Of a DNA stretch of 63,747 nt, positions 52,461-61,047 are shown one piece after another. The notes under the pieces were generated by a model. The model saw nothing but the letters and a program-made list of their open reading frames with translations, was not told the DNA's origin and made no database searches. The DNA comes from JBGTBQ01 sp041749275 (GTDB lineage: Bacteria > Acidobacteriota > Blastocatellia > Pyrinomonadales > Pyrinomonadaceae): assembly GCA_041749275.1 (NCBI GenBank), contig JBGTBQ010000397.1:1-63747 (forward strand), given 5' to 3'. The position numbers and the translations under genes were made by a program. Position 1 is the first letter of the stretch, and every line of letters begins with the position of its first letter.

Positions 52461-54026
52461 ATGAAGGGAAGAAGACTCTCGTTTCCGCAATTGTTAACCA
52501 CGACATGCTGCCTCGCGCTCGTCTGCCCGGCGGCTTGGGGCGCGAGTCCGTCTCCCGCCGCCGGCGCACGGCAACGCCCGACCGCGCCCGCGCGACTGGC
52601 GAGAATCCCCAAAAGCAAACCGCGCAACGTGATTTTCATCCTCACGGACGATCAGCGTTACGACGCGGTTGGGTTTTTAAAAGGGCAACCGTTCCTTGAG
52701 ACGCCGAACATGGATGCGCTCGCGCGGCGCGGCGTGCATCTGCCGAATGCTTTCGTCACGACGGCGCTCTGCTCGCCCTCCCGCGCCTCGATCCTCACGG
52801 GCCGATACGCGCACCGCCACCGCGTCGTTGATAACGACAGCCCCATCCCACCCGGTCTCGTCTTTTTTCCACAGTATCTGCAACGCGCCGGCTACGAGAC
52901 GGCCTTCGTCGGCAAATGGCACATGGGCGGCCCGCTCGATGATCCGCGGCCCGGCTTTGACCACTGGGTCAGTTTCAAAGGGCAGGGCAGCTACCTGCCG
53001 ACAAAAGACGGTCTGAACGTGGATGGCAAGCGCGTCCCGCAAAAGGGCTACATCACGGACGAGTTGAACGGCTATGCGCTCGACTGGCTGAAAGAAAGGC
53101 GAAGCGACAAGCCATTCATGCTTTACCTCTCACACAAGGCCGTACATGCCGAGTTCCTCCCGGCTGAAAGACATCGAGGGCGCTACGCGGACAAGAAATT
53201 CGTGCCGCCTCTGACGATGAATCCTGAGAACGTGGAGGGCGCGCCCGTGTGGGTGCGGAACCAGCGCAACAGTTGGCACGGCGTTGATTTTCCGTATCAT
53301 AGCGAGCTTGACATCGCGGAGTATTACAAGCGCTACGCCGAGACGTTGCTCGCGGTGGACGAGGGGCTGGGCCAGATCGTCGAATTGCTTCGACAGAAAG
53401 GGATGCTCGATTCGACGCTCATCTTCCTCATGGGCGACAACGGTTTCGCTTTCGGCGAGCACGGGCTGATTGACAAGCGCACGGCCTACGAGGAGTCAAT
53501 GCGCGTGCCCCTTCTGATGCAGTGCCCGGAACTTCTTCGCGGCGGGTCGGTAGTCAACGAGGTGGTCGCCAACATTGACATCGCTCCGACCATCCTCGAA
53601 GCGGCTGGCTTGCGCGCGCCGAACGACATGGACGGCCAGAGTTTTTTGCCGCTGGCCGAAGGCAAACAGATGCCGTGGCGTGAAAACCTGCTCTACGAGT
53701 ATTACTGGGAGTGGGCTTTCCCGCACACGCCCACCATCTTCGCGTTGCGTGGCGACCGCTACAAGTACATACACTATTACGGCCTCTGGGACATCAACGA
53801 GCTGTACGACATCAAGGCCGACCCGCGCGAGACGCGTAACTTAATCAACAGCCCCGAACATCACGAGGTCGTCAAAAAACTCCGAGAGCAGTTGTACGAA
53901 ACGATGGAGAGGACGCAGGGATTATCCATTCCTCTCAAACCAACACGCTGGGGACAGCAGAACCTGAGACGCAAGGATGGCCCGAAGGCCGCCGATTTCC
54001 CGCCCGCACTCATTAAAAAACAATGA
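52461..54026 (+). CDS. exported type I sulfatase (formylglycine-dependent)
   Basis: 521 aa from ATG 52461 with TGGAAGAACA before it; a frame upstream to 52335 only reads through the hairpin repeat. Signal peptide near SFPQLLTTTCCLALVCPAAWG. Seen: NVIFILTDDQRYDAVG (metal Asp pair), CSPSRASILTGRY with Cys104, which must be converted to formylglycine, GKWHMGG, the metal pair DNGFAFGEHG, and a C-terminal domain with YELYDIKADPRETRN-like text. It removes sulfate esters from a glycan or other substrate. A maturase is not in the window. Overlaps the next gene by ATGA. Confidence 0.93.
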   Translation: MKGRRLSFPQLLTTTCCLALVCPAAWGASPSPAAGARQRPTAPARLARIPKSKPRNVIFILTDDQRYDAVGFLKGQPFLETPNMDALARRGVHLPNAFVTTALCSPSRASILTGRYAHRHRVVDNDSPIPPGLVFFPQYLQRAGYETAFVGKWHMGGPLDDPRPGFDHWVSFKGQGSYLPTKDGLNVDGKRVPQKGYITDELNGYALDWLKERRSDKPFMLYLSHKAVHAEFLPAERHRGRYADKKFVPPLTMNPENVEGAPVWVRNQRNSWHGVDFPYHSELDIAEYYKRYAETLLAVDEGLGQIVELLRQKGMLDSTLIFLMGDNGFAFGEHGLIDKRTAYEESMRVPLLMQCPELLRGGSVVNEVVANIDIAPTILEAAGLRAPNDMDGQSFLPLAEGKQMPWRENLLYEYYWEWAFPHTPTIFALRGDRYKYIHYYGLWDINELYDIKADPRETRNLINSPEHHEVVKKLREQLYETMERTQGLSIPLKPTRWGQQNLRRKDGPKAADFPPALIKKQ

Positions 54027-56389
54027 CACTGGCAAATCTTCCACGCACTTTACTCGCGCTCTTTCTCGTCGCCTCAATCGGCTTCGGCCCCGCCGCGGCT
54101 CAAAGACGGCGCGCTCAAACTTCAAGGCCAAACAGGGCACAAACGGAAACGGTCGAACGGAGAGTCAATGCGCTGCTTGCGCGGATGACGCTCGAAGAGA
54201 AACTCGGCCAGTTGCAGATACTCGACGGCCACGCCGACGGCAGGTACAGAGACGAGCACGTCGAACTCGTGCGGAAGGGGTTGCTCGGCTCGACCTTGAA
54301 CGTGCGCGGGGCGCGCAGGTCGAACGAGCTTCAGCGCATCGCGGTCGAAGAGTCTCGCCTCAAGATTCCGCTCATCTTCGGCTTCGACGTGATCCACGGT
54401 TATCGCACGATCTTTCCCATCCCTTTGGGCGAGACGGCGAGTTGGGAACCGGCAAGCGTAGAGCGCGCGGCGGCGGTGGCGGCGGCGGAGTCGCGCGCCT
54501 CGGGCGTCCACTGGACGTTTGCGCCGATGGTGGACGTGGCGCGTGACGCGCGCTGGGGGCGTATCGCTGAAGGCGCGGGCGAAGACCCCTACCTCGGCTC
54601 GGTGATGGCGCGCGCGCGCGTGCGTGGTTTTCAGGGCGAGGATTACAGCGCGCCGGATCGAGTGGTCGCCTGCGCTAAACATTGGGTCGCCTACGGCGCG
54701 GCGGAAGCGGGGCGCGACTACAACACGACCGACATGAGCGAGTGGACGCTGCGAGAAGTTTACCTTCCACCATTCAAAGCGGCGGTCGAAGCGGGCGTCG
54801 GCACCTTTATGAGCGCCTTCAACGATCTCAACGGAGTGCCCACATCGGGGAATCATTTCACGCTGACTGAGGTGCTCCGCGGCGAGTGGAAGTTTGACGG
54901 GTTCGTCGTCAGCGACTACGAGTCGGTCAAGGAGATGATAAATCATCGCTACGCGGCGGACGGGCGCGAGGCCGCGCGTCTCGGTCTCGCGGCGGGCGTG
55001 GAAATGGAGATGGTGAGCCGTCTCTACAATCAACACGGCGCGGAGTTGCTCAAATCCGGCCAACTCACACAGGCGCAGATTGACGAAGCGGTGCGCCGCA
55101 TCCTCCGCATCAAATTCCGCGCGGGACTGTTCGAGCGGCCCTACGCCGACGAAGCGCGCGAACAGTCCACGGTCTTCAACGCCGCGCATCTTCAAGCCGC
55201 GCGCGAAGTCGCCGCGCGCTCGATGGTGCTTTTGAAAAATGAGCGCGCGACGCTGCCGCTCAACAAGGATGTCAAGACTCTTGCCGTCATCGGCCCGCTC
55301 TCGGACGACCCGAAGGCCATGCTCGGCTCGTGGGCGGGCGACGGTCGCGCACAGGACAGCGTCACGCTGCTCGAAGGCATCAAGGCGAAAGTGTCCCCGC
55401 AAACGAAAGTCCTACACGCGAAGGGCGTGGCGATTGAAGGCCGCGGCGTGACCGGCAACTATCACGCGCCGCCGCCCGGAGCGAGCAACGCGGGAGGAAC
55501 GAACGTCGCGTCGGCGGCCAACGTCGCCGCCGCCCGCAACGCGGTCACGCCGACGGACGAGAACTCGGTCAAGGATGCCGTACAGATTGCTACGGAAGCG
55601 GACGCCATCGTCATCGCGGTCGGCGAGACCGCCGAGATGAGCGGCGAGGCAGCCTCGCGCACCTCGCTCGATCTGCCCGGCAGACAGTTGGAGCTGATTC
55701 AAGCGATTCATCAAACGGGCAAGCCTTACACCATCGTCCTGATGAACGGGCGGCCACTCTCGATCAACTGGCTGGCGGAAAACTCGCCGGCGATCCTCGA
55801 AGCATGGTTCGCCGGGACGCAGGCCGGGCACGCGATTGCCGATGTGCTCTTCGGCGACGTGAACCCCGGCGGCAAACTCCCGGTCACTTTCCCGCGCAAC
55901 GTCGGACAAGCGCCGATCTACTACAACCACAAGAGCACGGGCCGCCCGCCGACCGATCAGAAGTACACCTCGAAATATCTAGAAGTGCCGGTGACGCCGC
56001 TCTATCCGTTCGGCTTCGGCCTCAGTTACACGCAATTCCAATTCAGAGATTTACGACTTAGTCCGCGGAGCATACGCCCGGACGGGCAACTCACCGTGAG
56101 CGTTGAGCTTGAGAACACAGGTCGGCGAGCAGGCGACGAGGTCGTGCAGCTTTACATCACCGATGTGGTCTCCTCGCGCACGCGCCCGGTCAAAGAGTTG
56201 AAGGGCTTCGAGCGGGTCACTTTGCGGCCCGGCGAGAAGCGGCGCGTCGAGTTCACTCTGACGCCCGAACATCTCGGCTTCTACGATAGCCGGATGCGAT
56301 TTGTGGTCGAGCCGGGGGAATTCAAAGTGATGGTCGGACCGAACTCAGCCGATTTGATCGAGATGAGTTTTCAGGTCTTGGGCAGATAA
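54023..56389 (+). CDS. GH3-family beta-glucosidase, exported
   Basis: 788 aa with a signal peptide (LPRTLLALFLVASIGFGPAAA). The GH3 TIM barrel includes LLARMTLEEKLGQLQ, WTFAPMVDVARDARWGRIAEG, CAKHWVAYG and the nucleophile Asp298 in GFVVSDYESV; the alpha/beta sandwich follows (SMVLLKNERATLPL, IVIAVGETAEMSGEAASRTSLDLPG), then a C-terminal fibronectin-III-like domain (VSVELENTGRRAGDEVVQLYI). It probably trims glucose from oligosaccharides in the periplasm. The start overlaps the sulfatase stop. Confidence 0.94.
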   Translation: MTLANLPRTLLALFLVASIGFGPAAAQRRRAQTSRPNRAQTETVERRVNALLARMTLEEKLGQLQILDGHADGRYRDEHVELVRKGLLGSTLNVRGARRSNELQRIAVEESRLKIPLIFGFDVIHGYRTIFPIPLGETASWEPASVERAAAVAAAESRASGVHWTFAPMVDVARDARWGRIAEGAGEDPYLGSVMARARVRGFQGEDYSAPDRVVACAKHWVAYGAAEAGRDYNTTDMSEWTLREVYLPPFKAAVEAGVGTFMSAFNDLNGVPTSGNHFTLTEVLRGEWKFDGFVVSDYESVKEMINHRYAADGREAARLGLAAGVEMEMVSRLYNQHGAELLKSGQLTQAQIDEAVRRILRIKFRAGLFERPYADEAREQSTVFNAAHLQAAREVAARSMVLLKNERATLPLNKDVKTLAVIGPLSDDPKAMLGSWAGDGRAQDSVTLLEGIKAKVSPQTKVLHAKGVAIEGRGVTGNYHAPPPGASNAGGTNVASAANVAAARNAVTPTDENSVKDAVQIATEADAIVIAVGETAEMSGEAASRTSLDLPGRQLELIQAIHQTGKPYTIVLMNGRPLSINWLAENSPAILEAWFAGTQAGHAIADVLFGDVNPGGKLPVTFPRNVGQAPIYYNHKSTGRPPTDQKYTSKYLEVPVTPLYPFGFGLSYTQFQFRDLRLSPRSIRPDGQLTVSVELENTGRRAGDEVVQLYITDVVSSRTRPVKELKGFERVTLRPGEKRRVEFTLTPEHLGFYDSRMRFVVEPGEFKVMVGPNSADLIEMSFQVLGR

Positions 56390-56446
56390 TCTTCGCGTGT
56401 TCTATATGCCGTGCACACTAAGAGACCGACTAGACGGCGCGGGCAG

Positions 56447-56519
56447 GTCAGTACCGCCTGCGGTAGCGGGCGGGTGCTGACAACGCAAGCACCCGCCCGC
56501 TACCGCAGGCGGTACTGAC
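56447..56519. repeat. long perfect hairpin repeat, copy 2 (inverted)
   Basis: Perfect 32-bp arms (56447-56478 and 56488-56519), 9-base loop. It differs from copy 1 at the sixth base of the left arm (T for A) with the matching change in the right arm, so pairing is kept. The flank AACACATCC...CTTCTTGGCG is the reverse complement of the copy 1 flank with one change. It sits in the 247-base gap between the GH3 and GH144-like genes. Confidence 0.9.
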
Positions 56520-56636
56520 AACACATCCGCTTCTTGGCGGAGCTTCCATATAGGCTTTTCAGTCCGGGCTACTTTCTTCATGCGCCTTCGGCGCAAATTC
56601 TGAATTCTGCGAACACGCTCAGACGCCGCGACAACC

Positions 56637-58088
56637 ATGAAAAGTAACTCCGCCAATCGCTCCCGCCGCTTTCTCTTGCGCTTCTGGCGCGCGACGCTGG
56701 TTATCACGCTCTCCGGCGCGCTCTACCTGCCGCCCGCTGTCGCCCGCGCGTTTGACGACGAGCCGCCGCCAGCCGTTGCAAAAGTTCGCGCGGGCAGTCT
56801 CACATCGGAGGACGAAGCGTTTCTCGAAGACCTGTCGCGCCGCGCTTTTCAGTTCTTCTGGGAGCAGGCCAACAAGGAGACCGGCCTCATCAACGACCGC
56901 GCGCGGATGGATGGCTCGCCTCATCGGGAGGATCGCCGCCACTTTGCGAGCATCGCCTCGACGGGCTTCGGGCTGACGGCGCTCTGCATCGCCGTCGAGC
57001 GTCGCTGGATCGAGCCGAAGGAGGCGCGAGAGCGCGTGCGCGTGACGCTCCGCTTTTTCGCCGACCGCTCGTACCACGATCACGGGTGGTTTTACCACTT
57101 CGTGGACGCGCGCACGGGCGAGCGGTGGGCGCGGAGCGAAATCTCGACCATTGACACGGCGCTCCTGCTCGGCGGGGTGCTGACGGCGCGACAGTATTTC
57201 CGCGACGACCCGGAGATCGTGCGGCTCGCCACGAAGATTTATGAGCGCGTTGATTTTCCGTGGATGCTCGCCGACCACCCGTCGCTGCTTTCGCACGGCT
57301 CAAGACCGGAAACCGGTTTCATCAAACACCGCTGGGCCACGTACAGCGAGCACATGATGCTGCAACTACTCGCCATCGGCTCGCCGACACACCCGATCAC
57401 GCCGCGCGCGTGGCTGGCTTGGCAACGCCGCTGGATCACCTACGCCGGCTACACCTACATGACTTCGACCGCGCCGCTCTTTACGCACCAATACTCACAC
57501 GCATGGGTGGATTTTCGCGGCAGGCGCGAGACGTGGTATCCCTACGTTGATTACTTCGAGAACTCTATCAAGGCGACGCGCGCGCACCGCGAATTCTGTC
57601 TGAGCATGGCGGATGAGTTCCCCGGTTACACGGAGAACGTCTGGGGCATCACGGCCTCGGACAGCGCACGTGGGTATGTCGCTTGGGGCGGGCCGCCGCG
57701 CCACCGGCGAATAGACGGCACCGTAGTGCCATGCGCGGCGGGCGGCTCTTTGATGTTCACTCCCGACATCTCTCTGCCGGCGCTCCGCACGATGAAAGAG
57801 AAGTATGGCGACTCGATTTACAATCGTTACGGTTTCACCGATGCCTTCAACCCCAACAACGGCTGGATCAATCCCGACGTGATTGGCATAGATGTCGGCA
57901 TCACGTTGTTGAGCGCCGAGAATCTGCGAACGGGGAACGTTTGGCGCTGGTTCATGCGTAATCGTGAGATACCGCGCGCGATGGAGGCGGTCGGGTTAAA
58001 AGTTGCCGCGCGCCGGAGAAGCGCACGGAGTATGCGCCCCGTTGCCAAGATGAAGGCAGACCCGCCCTCGATAGCGAGCAGGTTCTAG
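56637..58088 (+). CDS. GH144/glucoamylase-like family glucanase, exported
   Basis: 483 aa with an export signal (WRATLVITLSGALYLPPAVA). The single (alpha/alpha)6-barrel domain of the PF10091 group is shown by LSRRAFQFFWEQANKETGLINDR, FASIASTGFGLTALCIAVER, GWFYHFVDARTGERW, SEISTIDTALLLGGVLTARQYF, QYSHAWVDFRGRR, ENVWGITASDS and NNGWINPDVIGIDVGI. Some members are endo-beta-1,2-glucanases (GH144). With the GH3 enzyme just upstream it suggests breakdown of a beta-glucan, possibly beta-1,2-glucan; the linkage is inference. Confidence 0.85.
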   Translation: MKSNSANRSRRFLLRFWRATLVITLSGALYLPPAVARAFDDEPPPAVAKVRAGSLTSEDEAFLEDLSRRAFQFFWEQANKETGLINDRARMDGSPHREDRRHFASIASTGFGLTALCIAVERRWIEPKEARERVRVTLRFFADRSYHDHGWFYHFVDARTGERWARSEISTIDTALLLGGVLTARQYFRDDPEIVRLATKIYERVDFPWMLADHPSLLSHGSRPETGFIKHRWATYSEHMMLQLLAIGSPTHPITPRAWLAWQRRWITYAGYTYMTSTAPLFTHQYSHAWVDFRGRRETWYPYVDYFENSIKATRAHREFCLSMADEFPGYTENVWGITASDSARGYVAWGGPPRHRRIDGTVVPCAAGGSLMFTPDISLPALRTMKEKYGDSIYNRYGFTDAFNPNNGWINPDVIGIDVGITLLSAENLRTGNVWRWFMRNREIPRAMEAVGLKVAARRRSARSMRPVAKMKADPPSIASRF

Positions 58089-58114
58089 CCGCGCACACCA
58101 AGAAGTGGATGACT

Positions 58115-58189
58115 GTCAGAACCGCCTGCGGTAGCGGGCGGTCTTTCTGTAAAGGTTGGAGACCGCCCGCTACCGCAGGCGGTTCTGAC
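58115..58189. repeat. long perfect hairpin repeat, copy 3
   Basis: Arms of 30 bp (58115-58144, 58160-58189), perfect, with an unrelated 15-base loop. The outer 27 bases equal copy 1; the arm tip differs (GGTCT instead of GGGTGCT), with the matching change on the other arm. The left flank again has CACACCAAGAAGTGGATG. It lies between two convergent genes. Confidence 0.9.
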
Positions 58190-58203
58190 CTGTCAAAAAG
58201 TCG

Positions 58204-59274
58204 TTAAGTCCGTGAGCCGGAGAACTGCCTGACCCGTGTGGATGGTGAGACGGTCTCGTCGCTCTCCTGTCGGTGTGGTTCAGCGAAATAGATCGTGTGG
58301 AGAAGTTTGTTGTTGTGGATGACGGGTTTGTCGAACTTGTCGAGACGCATTCCTTTCATGTCCTCGGGAGTGCCCGCGAGATGGCGAGCGAACTCCGCGT
58401 CGTCACGCACCTCGTGCCAGCCCATCATGAGCGCGGCCTTGCGTGCGACCGGCATCAGAAAACGTAGACGCGGCGCGTCGAGCCGGACGAAAAGAAAGAC
58501 GTGAAAGCGCGAGGTCGTCGCCGTCTCCGGCGTCATAAAGATCATAATCTTGAGCTTGAGAGGTCGTTGCCGTCCGGTCTGACTGTCTTCCCATCTGAAT
58601 GAAAAGAGCGCGCGGAGCGGGTCGAAGCGTGTGACCCATTCGTTGTAGAAAATGTCGCCCGGTCTGACGAGCAGGAACTTAAGGTATGGTGAAGGGCGCT
58701 GCGGCCCACGATAGCGAACTTCGGAACGGTCGTCGAAATTGTCAGCCTCGAAGTGAACCGCCTCCAAGTGGCTGTCGTCCCAACCGAGGCGTGTGTGGAC
58801 GTAAGGGAAGTGCTCGTCCTCACTGAAGTTGGCGAGCGAGACGTGGATTGGCGCCTCGAAAACCGTGTCGAACGCTCCGGCGTATTCGTAACCCTCCCAC
58901 TCCATTGCGGGGAAGTCAGCAAGCACAGCCTCGCGGTCAGCTATCCAGAGATAGTCGAAGCGCTCGACGACTTGGAATGAGCGCACGTCGCACTTCGTCA
59001 AGGAAGGTTGCGAAGGGCTGCGCCCGTTTCCCTCGGCGTCGAAGTTCCAGCCGTGATAGCCGCACGCCAGTCGTCCATCGGCCCGCACACGCCCTTGCGA
59101 GAGCGGCGCGAATCTGTGCGGGCACCTGTCAACGAACGCGGCGGGCCGACCCGCGCTGTCGCGGAAGAGCACGTAAGCATGTCCGGCGACCTCTACGCGC
59201 ACCGGGGCTTTCTTCAACTTTTTCGCTGCCAGAACGGGATGAAAATAACGTGTGACTTCGGGCATTGGCTCCAT
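58204..59274 (-). CDS. Rieske [2Fe-2S] aromatic-ring-type oxygenase (VanA-like)
   Basis: 356 aa from ATG 59274 with GGAGG 5 bases upstream; the open frame to 59391 is not used. Rieske ligands Cys51-x-His53 (CPHR) and Cys71-x2-His74 (CGYHGW); mononuclear iron site in NFSEDEHFPYVH (Asp and two His). The C-terminal half is the helix-grip catalytic domain. It belongs to the group of O-demethylases and ring hydroxylases; the substrate is not evident and no reductase is adjacent. Cytosolic. Confidence 0.88.
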   Translation of the reverse strand: MEPMPEVTRYFHPVLAAKKLKKAPVRVEVAGHAYVLFRDSAGRPAAFVDRCPHRFAPLSQGRVRADGRLACGYHGWNFDAEGNGRSPSQPSLTKCDVRSFQVVERFDYLWIADREAVLADFPAMEWEGYEYAGAFDTVFEAPIHVSLANFSEDEHFPYVHTRLGWDDSHLEAVHFEADNFDDRSEVRYRGPQRPSPYLKFLLVRPGDIFYNEWVTRFDPLRALFSFRWEDSQTGRQRPLKLKIMIFMTPETATTSRFHVFLFVRLDAPRLRFLMPVARKAALMMGWHEVRDDAEFARHLAGTPEDMKGMRLDKFDKPVIHNNKLLHTIYFAEPHRQESDETVSPSTRVRQFSGSRT

Positions 59275-59432
59275 GTCGGCCTCCAAAAAAAACGCTCCGC
59301 GGGAAGATGACCGGAATGAATTTTCAAACTTCTTTACGCGACGATAGGAAGTATTAGATTCGGATGGGTGCTGTGTAAAGTTCGCGCGCACGCGCTCAAT
59401 GCAGGCAGGCCGCTTGCGCTCCCATCCGCCGG

Positions 59433-60875
59433 TTAGTTCAACACCGGGAGGCGCATCGTGAAAACCGCGCCGCCGCCTTGCGAATTTGAAGCTGAGAGCG
59501 TGCCGCCGTGGTCGGTGACGACGCGATGCGCGAGGGCGAGGCCGACGCCGTGGCCCTTCGACTTGGTCGTGAAGAAGGGGATGAAAATCTTTTGCAGGTC
59601 GTCTTCGGCGATGCCATCACCCGTATCGGAGATTTCGATGGTCGCCCAGTGCTTGTCCTCCGCGTCTCTCTCAATACGTCCGTGCACCTTGACGTGTCGC
59701 ACAGCCCGGCCTTCACTGATGGCTTCAGCCGCGTTCCGCAAGAGGTTGAGTAGAGATTGTCGAAGCATACGCTCATCGGCCTGCACTTCGGGGAACTCGC
59801 CTTCGAGCGAAAGAGTGACGCCGTGCTCCTCAAACAGCCGGGAGAGATCGGCGGCGCACTGTTTACAAAGCTCGGCCAGCGATACGTCTCCGAAGTCGAG
59901 CGGCTTGGGGCGCGCGAAGTTCAAAAACGCCGTCACCATCTCGGCGAGGTTGCGAACTTCATGGAGAAGGGCCGTGGATGAAGTCAGACGCGCATGTTCA
60001 TCCAACTTTTGGTTTTGCAAGAACTGTGCGTAGCCGTGGAGCGCGGCGAGCGAGTTTTTAAATTCGTGGGCCAGCCCGGCGGACATCTCTCCAAGATTCT
60101 CTAAATTTTTCTTGCGGGCGACGGCCTCGCGCAAATGGACGACCTCCGTGATGTCGGTCAGTAGACACAAGACACCACGCGCGCCCGCGCCCGGTTGTGG
60201 GTCAATCGGAGCGACCGTCACGCCGAGCCTCCGCGCGCGCCCGGCGACCCCCACTGCCGCCACTTCCTCGCGGCGATAGAGTTCAGCGGTCTTCAGACAG
60301 CTTTCAACCATCCACGCCAGTTCCGGCGCGCCGTGCAACAGCTCTTTCATCTCACGCCCCATCACATCCTCGACGCAATCGAGGAGCATCCGCGCCGGTT
60401 CGTTGACGATGGTCGCGTGCCCGCCCACGTCGAAGGCGACCAGACCGGAAGGGATACTCGCCACAATCCGCTCGCTGAACTGCTCGGCGGAGACCGCGCG
60501 CTGACTGGCGAGCGCTCCCAGACGCTCCAACTCTCTCTGCTTGGCGTGAAGCTGTGCGACGACGCCCTGAAACGTTTCGAGCACGAACTCCGTCTCGTCG
60601 CGGGCTTTCTCTCGTGCAATGCCGGCGACCGGCGCCCGCTCGGCCTCGTCAACGAGCTGCCGGTAAGGGCGGAGCAGCCAACGCGGCAGAAGCAAAATGC
60701 ACGGGACGCTGACGACGAGCGTGATGATGAAAACCGTGACCAGCACGGGCGCGCGCGCGGCGCGCGTCGAGGGCGACATGGCTACCAGCGTCAGCGTGAA
60801 CAGGTTGGCGAGCAGCAGCAAACCCACCACCAGCGCGAGCGCCAACTGCAAACGGTTCTCGTAGCGTCCAGCCAT
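59433..60875 (-). CDS. membrane PAS-domain sensor histidine kinase (NtrB/PilS-like)
   Basis: 480 aa from ATG 60875; the longer open frame only reads the heptamer repeat. Two membrane spans (LQLALALVVGLLLLANLFTLTLV and PVLVTVFIITLVVSVPCILLL), a short HAMP-like linker, a PAS domain (about 145-255), then the H-box GLAHEFKNSLAALHGYAQFL (phospho-acceptor His), N-box LLRNAAEAI, and G-boxes DTGDGIAEDDL and GHGVGLALAHRV. No response regulator follows in the window. It lies downstream of the prepilin peptidase in the same direction; a PilS-type role in pilus control is possible but weak. Confidence 0.88.
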   Translation of the reverse strand: MAGRYENRLQLALALVVGLLLLANLFTLTLVAMSPSTRAARAPVLVTVFIITLVVSVPCILLLPRWLLRPYRQLVDEAERAPVAGIAREKARDETEFVLETFQGVVAQLHAKQRELERLGALASQRAVSAEQFSERIVASIPSGLVAFDVGGHATIVNEPARMLLDCVEDVMGREMKELLHGAPELAWMVESCLKTAELYRREEVAAVGVAGRARRLGVTVAPIDPQPGAGARGVLCLLTDITEVVHLREAVARKKNLENLGEMSAGLAHEFKNSLAALHGYAQFLQNQKLDEHARLTSSTALLHEVRNLAEMVTAFLNFARPKPLDFGDVSLAELCKQCAADLSRLFEEHGVTLSLEGEFPEVQADERMLRQSLLNLLRNAAEAISEGRAVRHVKVHGRIERDAEDKHWATIEISDTGDGIAEDDLQKIFIPFFTTKSKGHGVGLALAHRVVTDHGGTLSASNSQGGGAVFTMRLPVLN

Positions 60876-60883
60876 GTTAAAAA

Positions 60884-61047
60884 GGGATGAAGGATGAGGG
60901 ATGAGGGATGAAGTGAAAACCACTCAACACATGTTAAGTCTTCTCTAGTTCATCCCTCATCCCTCATCCCTCATCCCTCATCCCTCATCCCTCATCCCTC
61001 ATCCCTCATCCCTCATCCCTCATCCCTCATCCCTCATCCCTCATCCT
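60884..61047. repeat. inverted heptamer array with 13 perfect CATCCCT units
   Basis: Left arm: GGGATGA, AGGATGA, GGGATGA, GGGATGA (60884-60911). Right arm: thirteen perfect tandem CATCCCT units (60951-61041) plus a partial one running into the stop codon of the prepilin peptidase gene. It fills the gap between that gene and the kinase start entirely. The copy number makes it a likely slippage hot spot. Confidence 0.95.

Noticed and set aside
54122..55402. 426-codon open frame antisense to the GH3 gene
   Set aside because: Arg/His-rich shadow frame; the GH3 protein on the other strand is unambiguous.
60876..60923. N-terminal extension of the histidine kinase
   Set aside because: Encoded by the heptamer array; ATG 60875 directly precedes the first membrane segment.
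60951..61047. CRISPR-like repeat array
   Set aside because: Pure tandem seven-base units with no spacers and no cas genes nearby.
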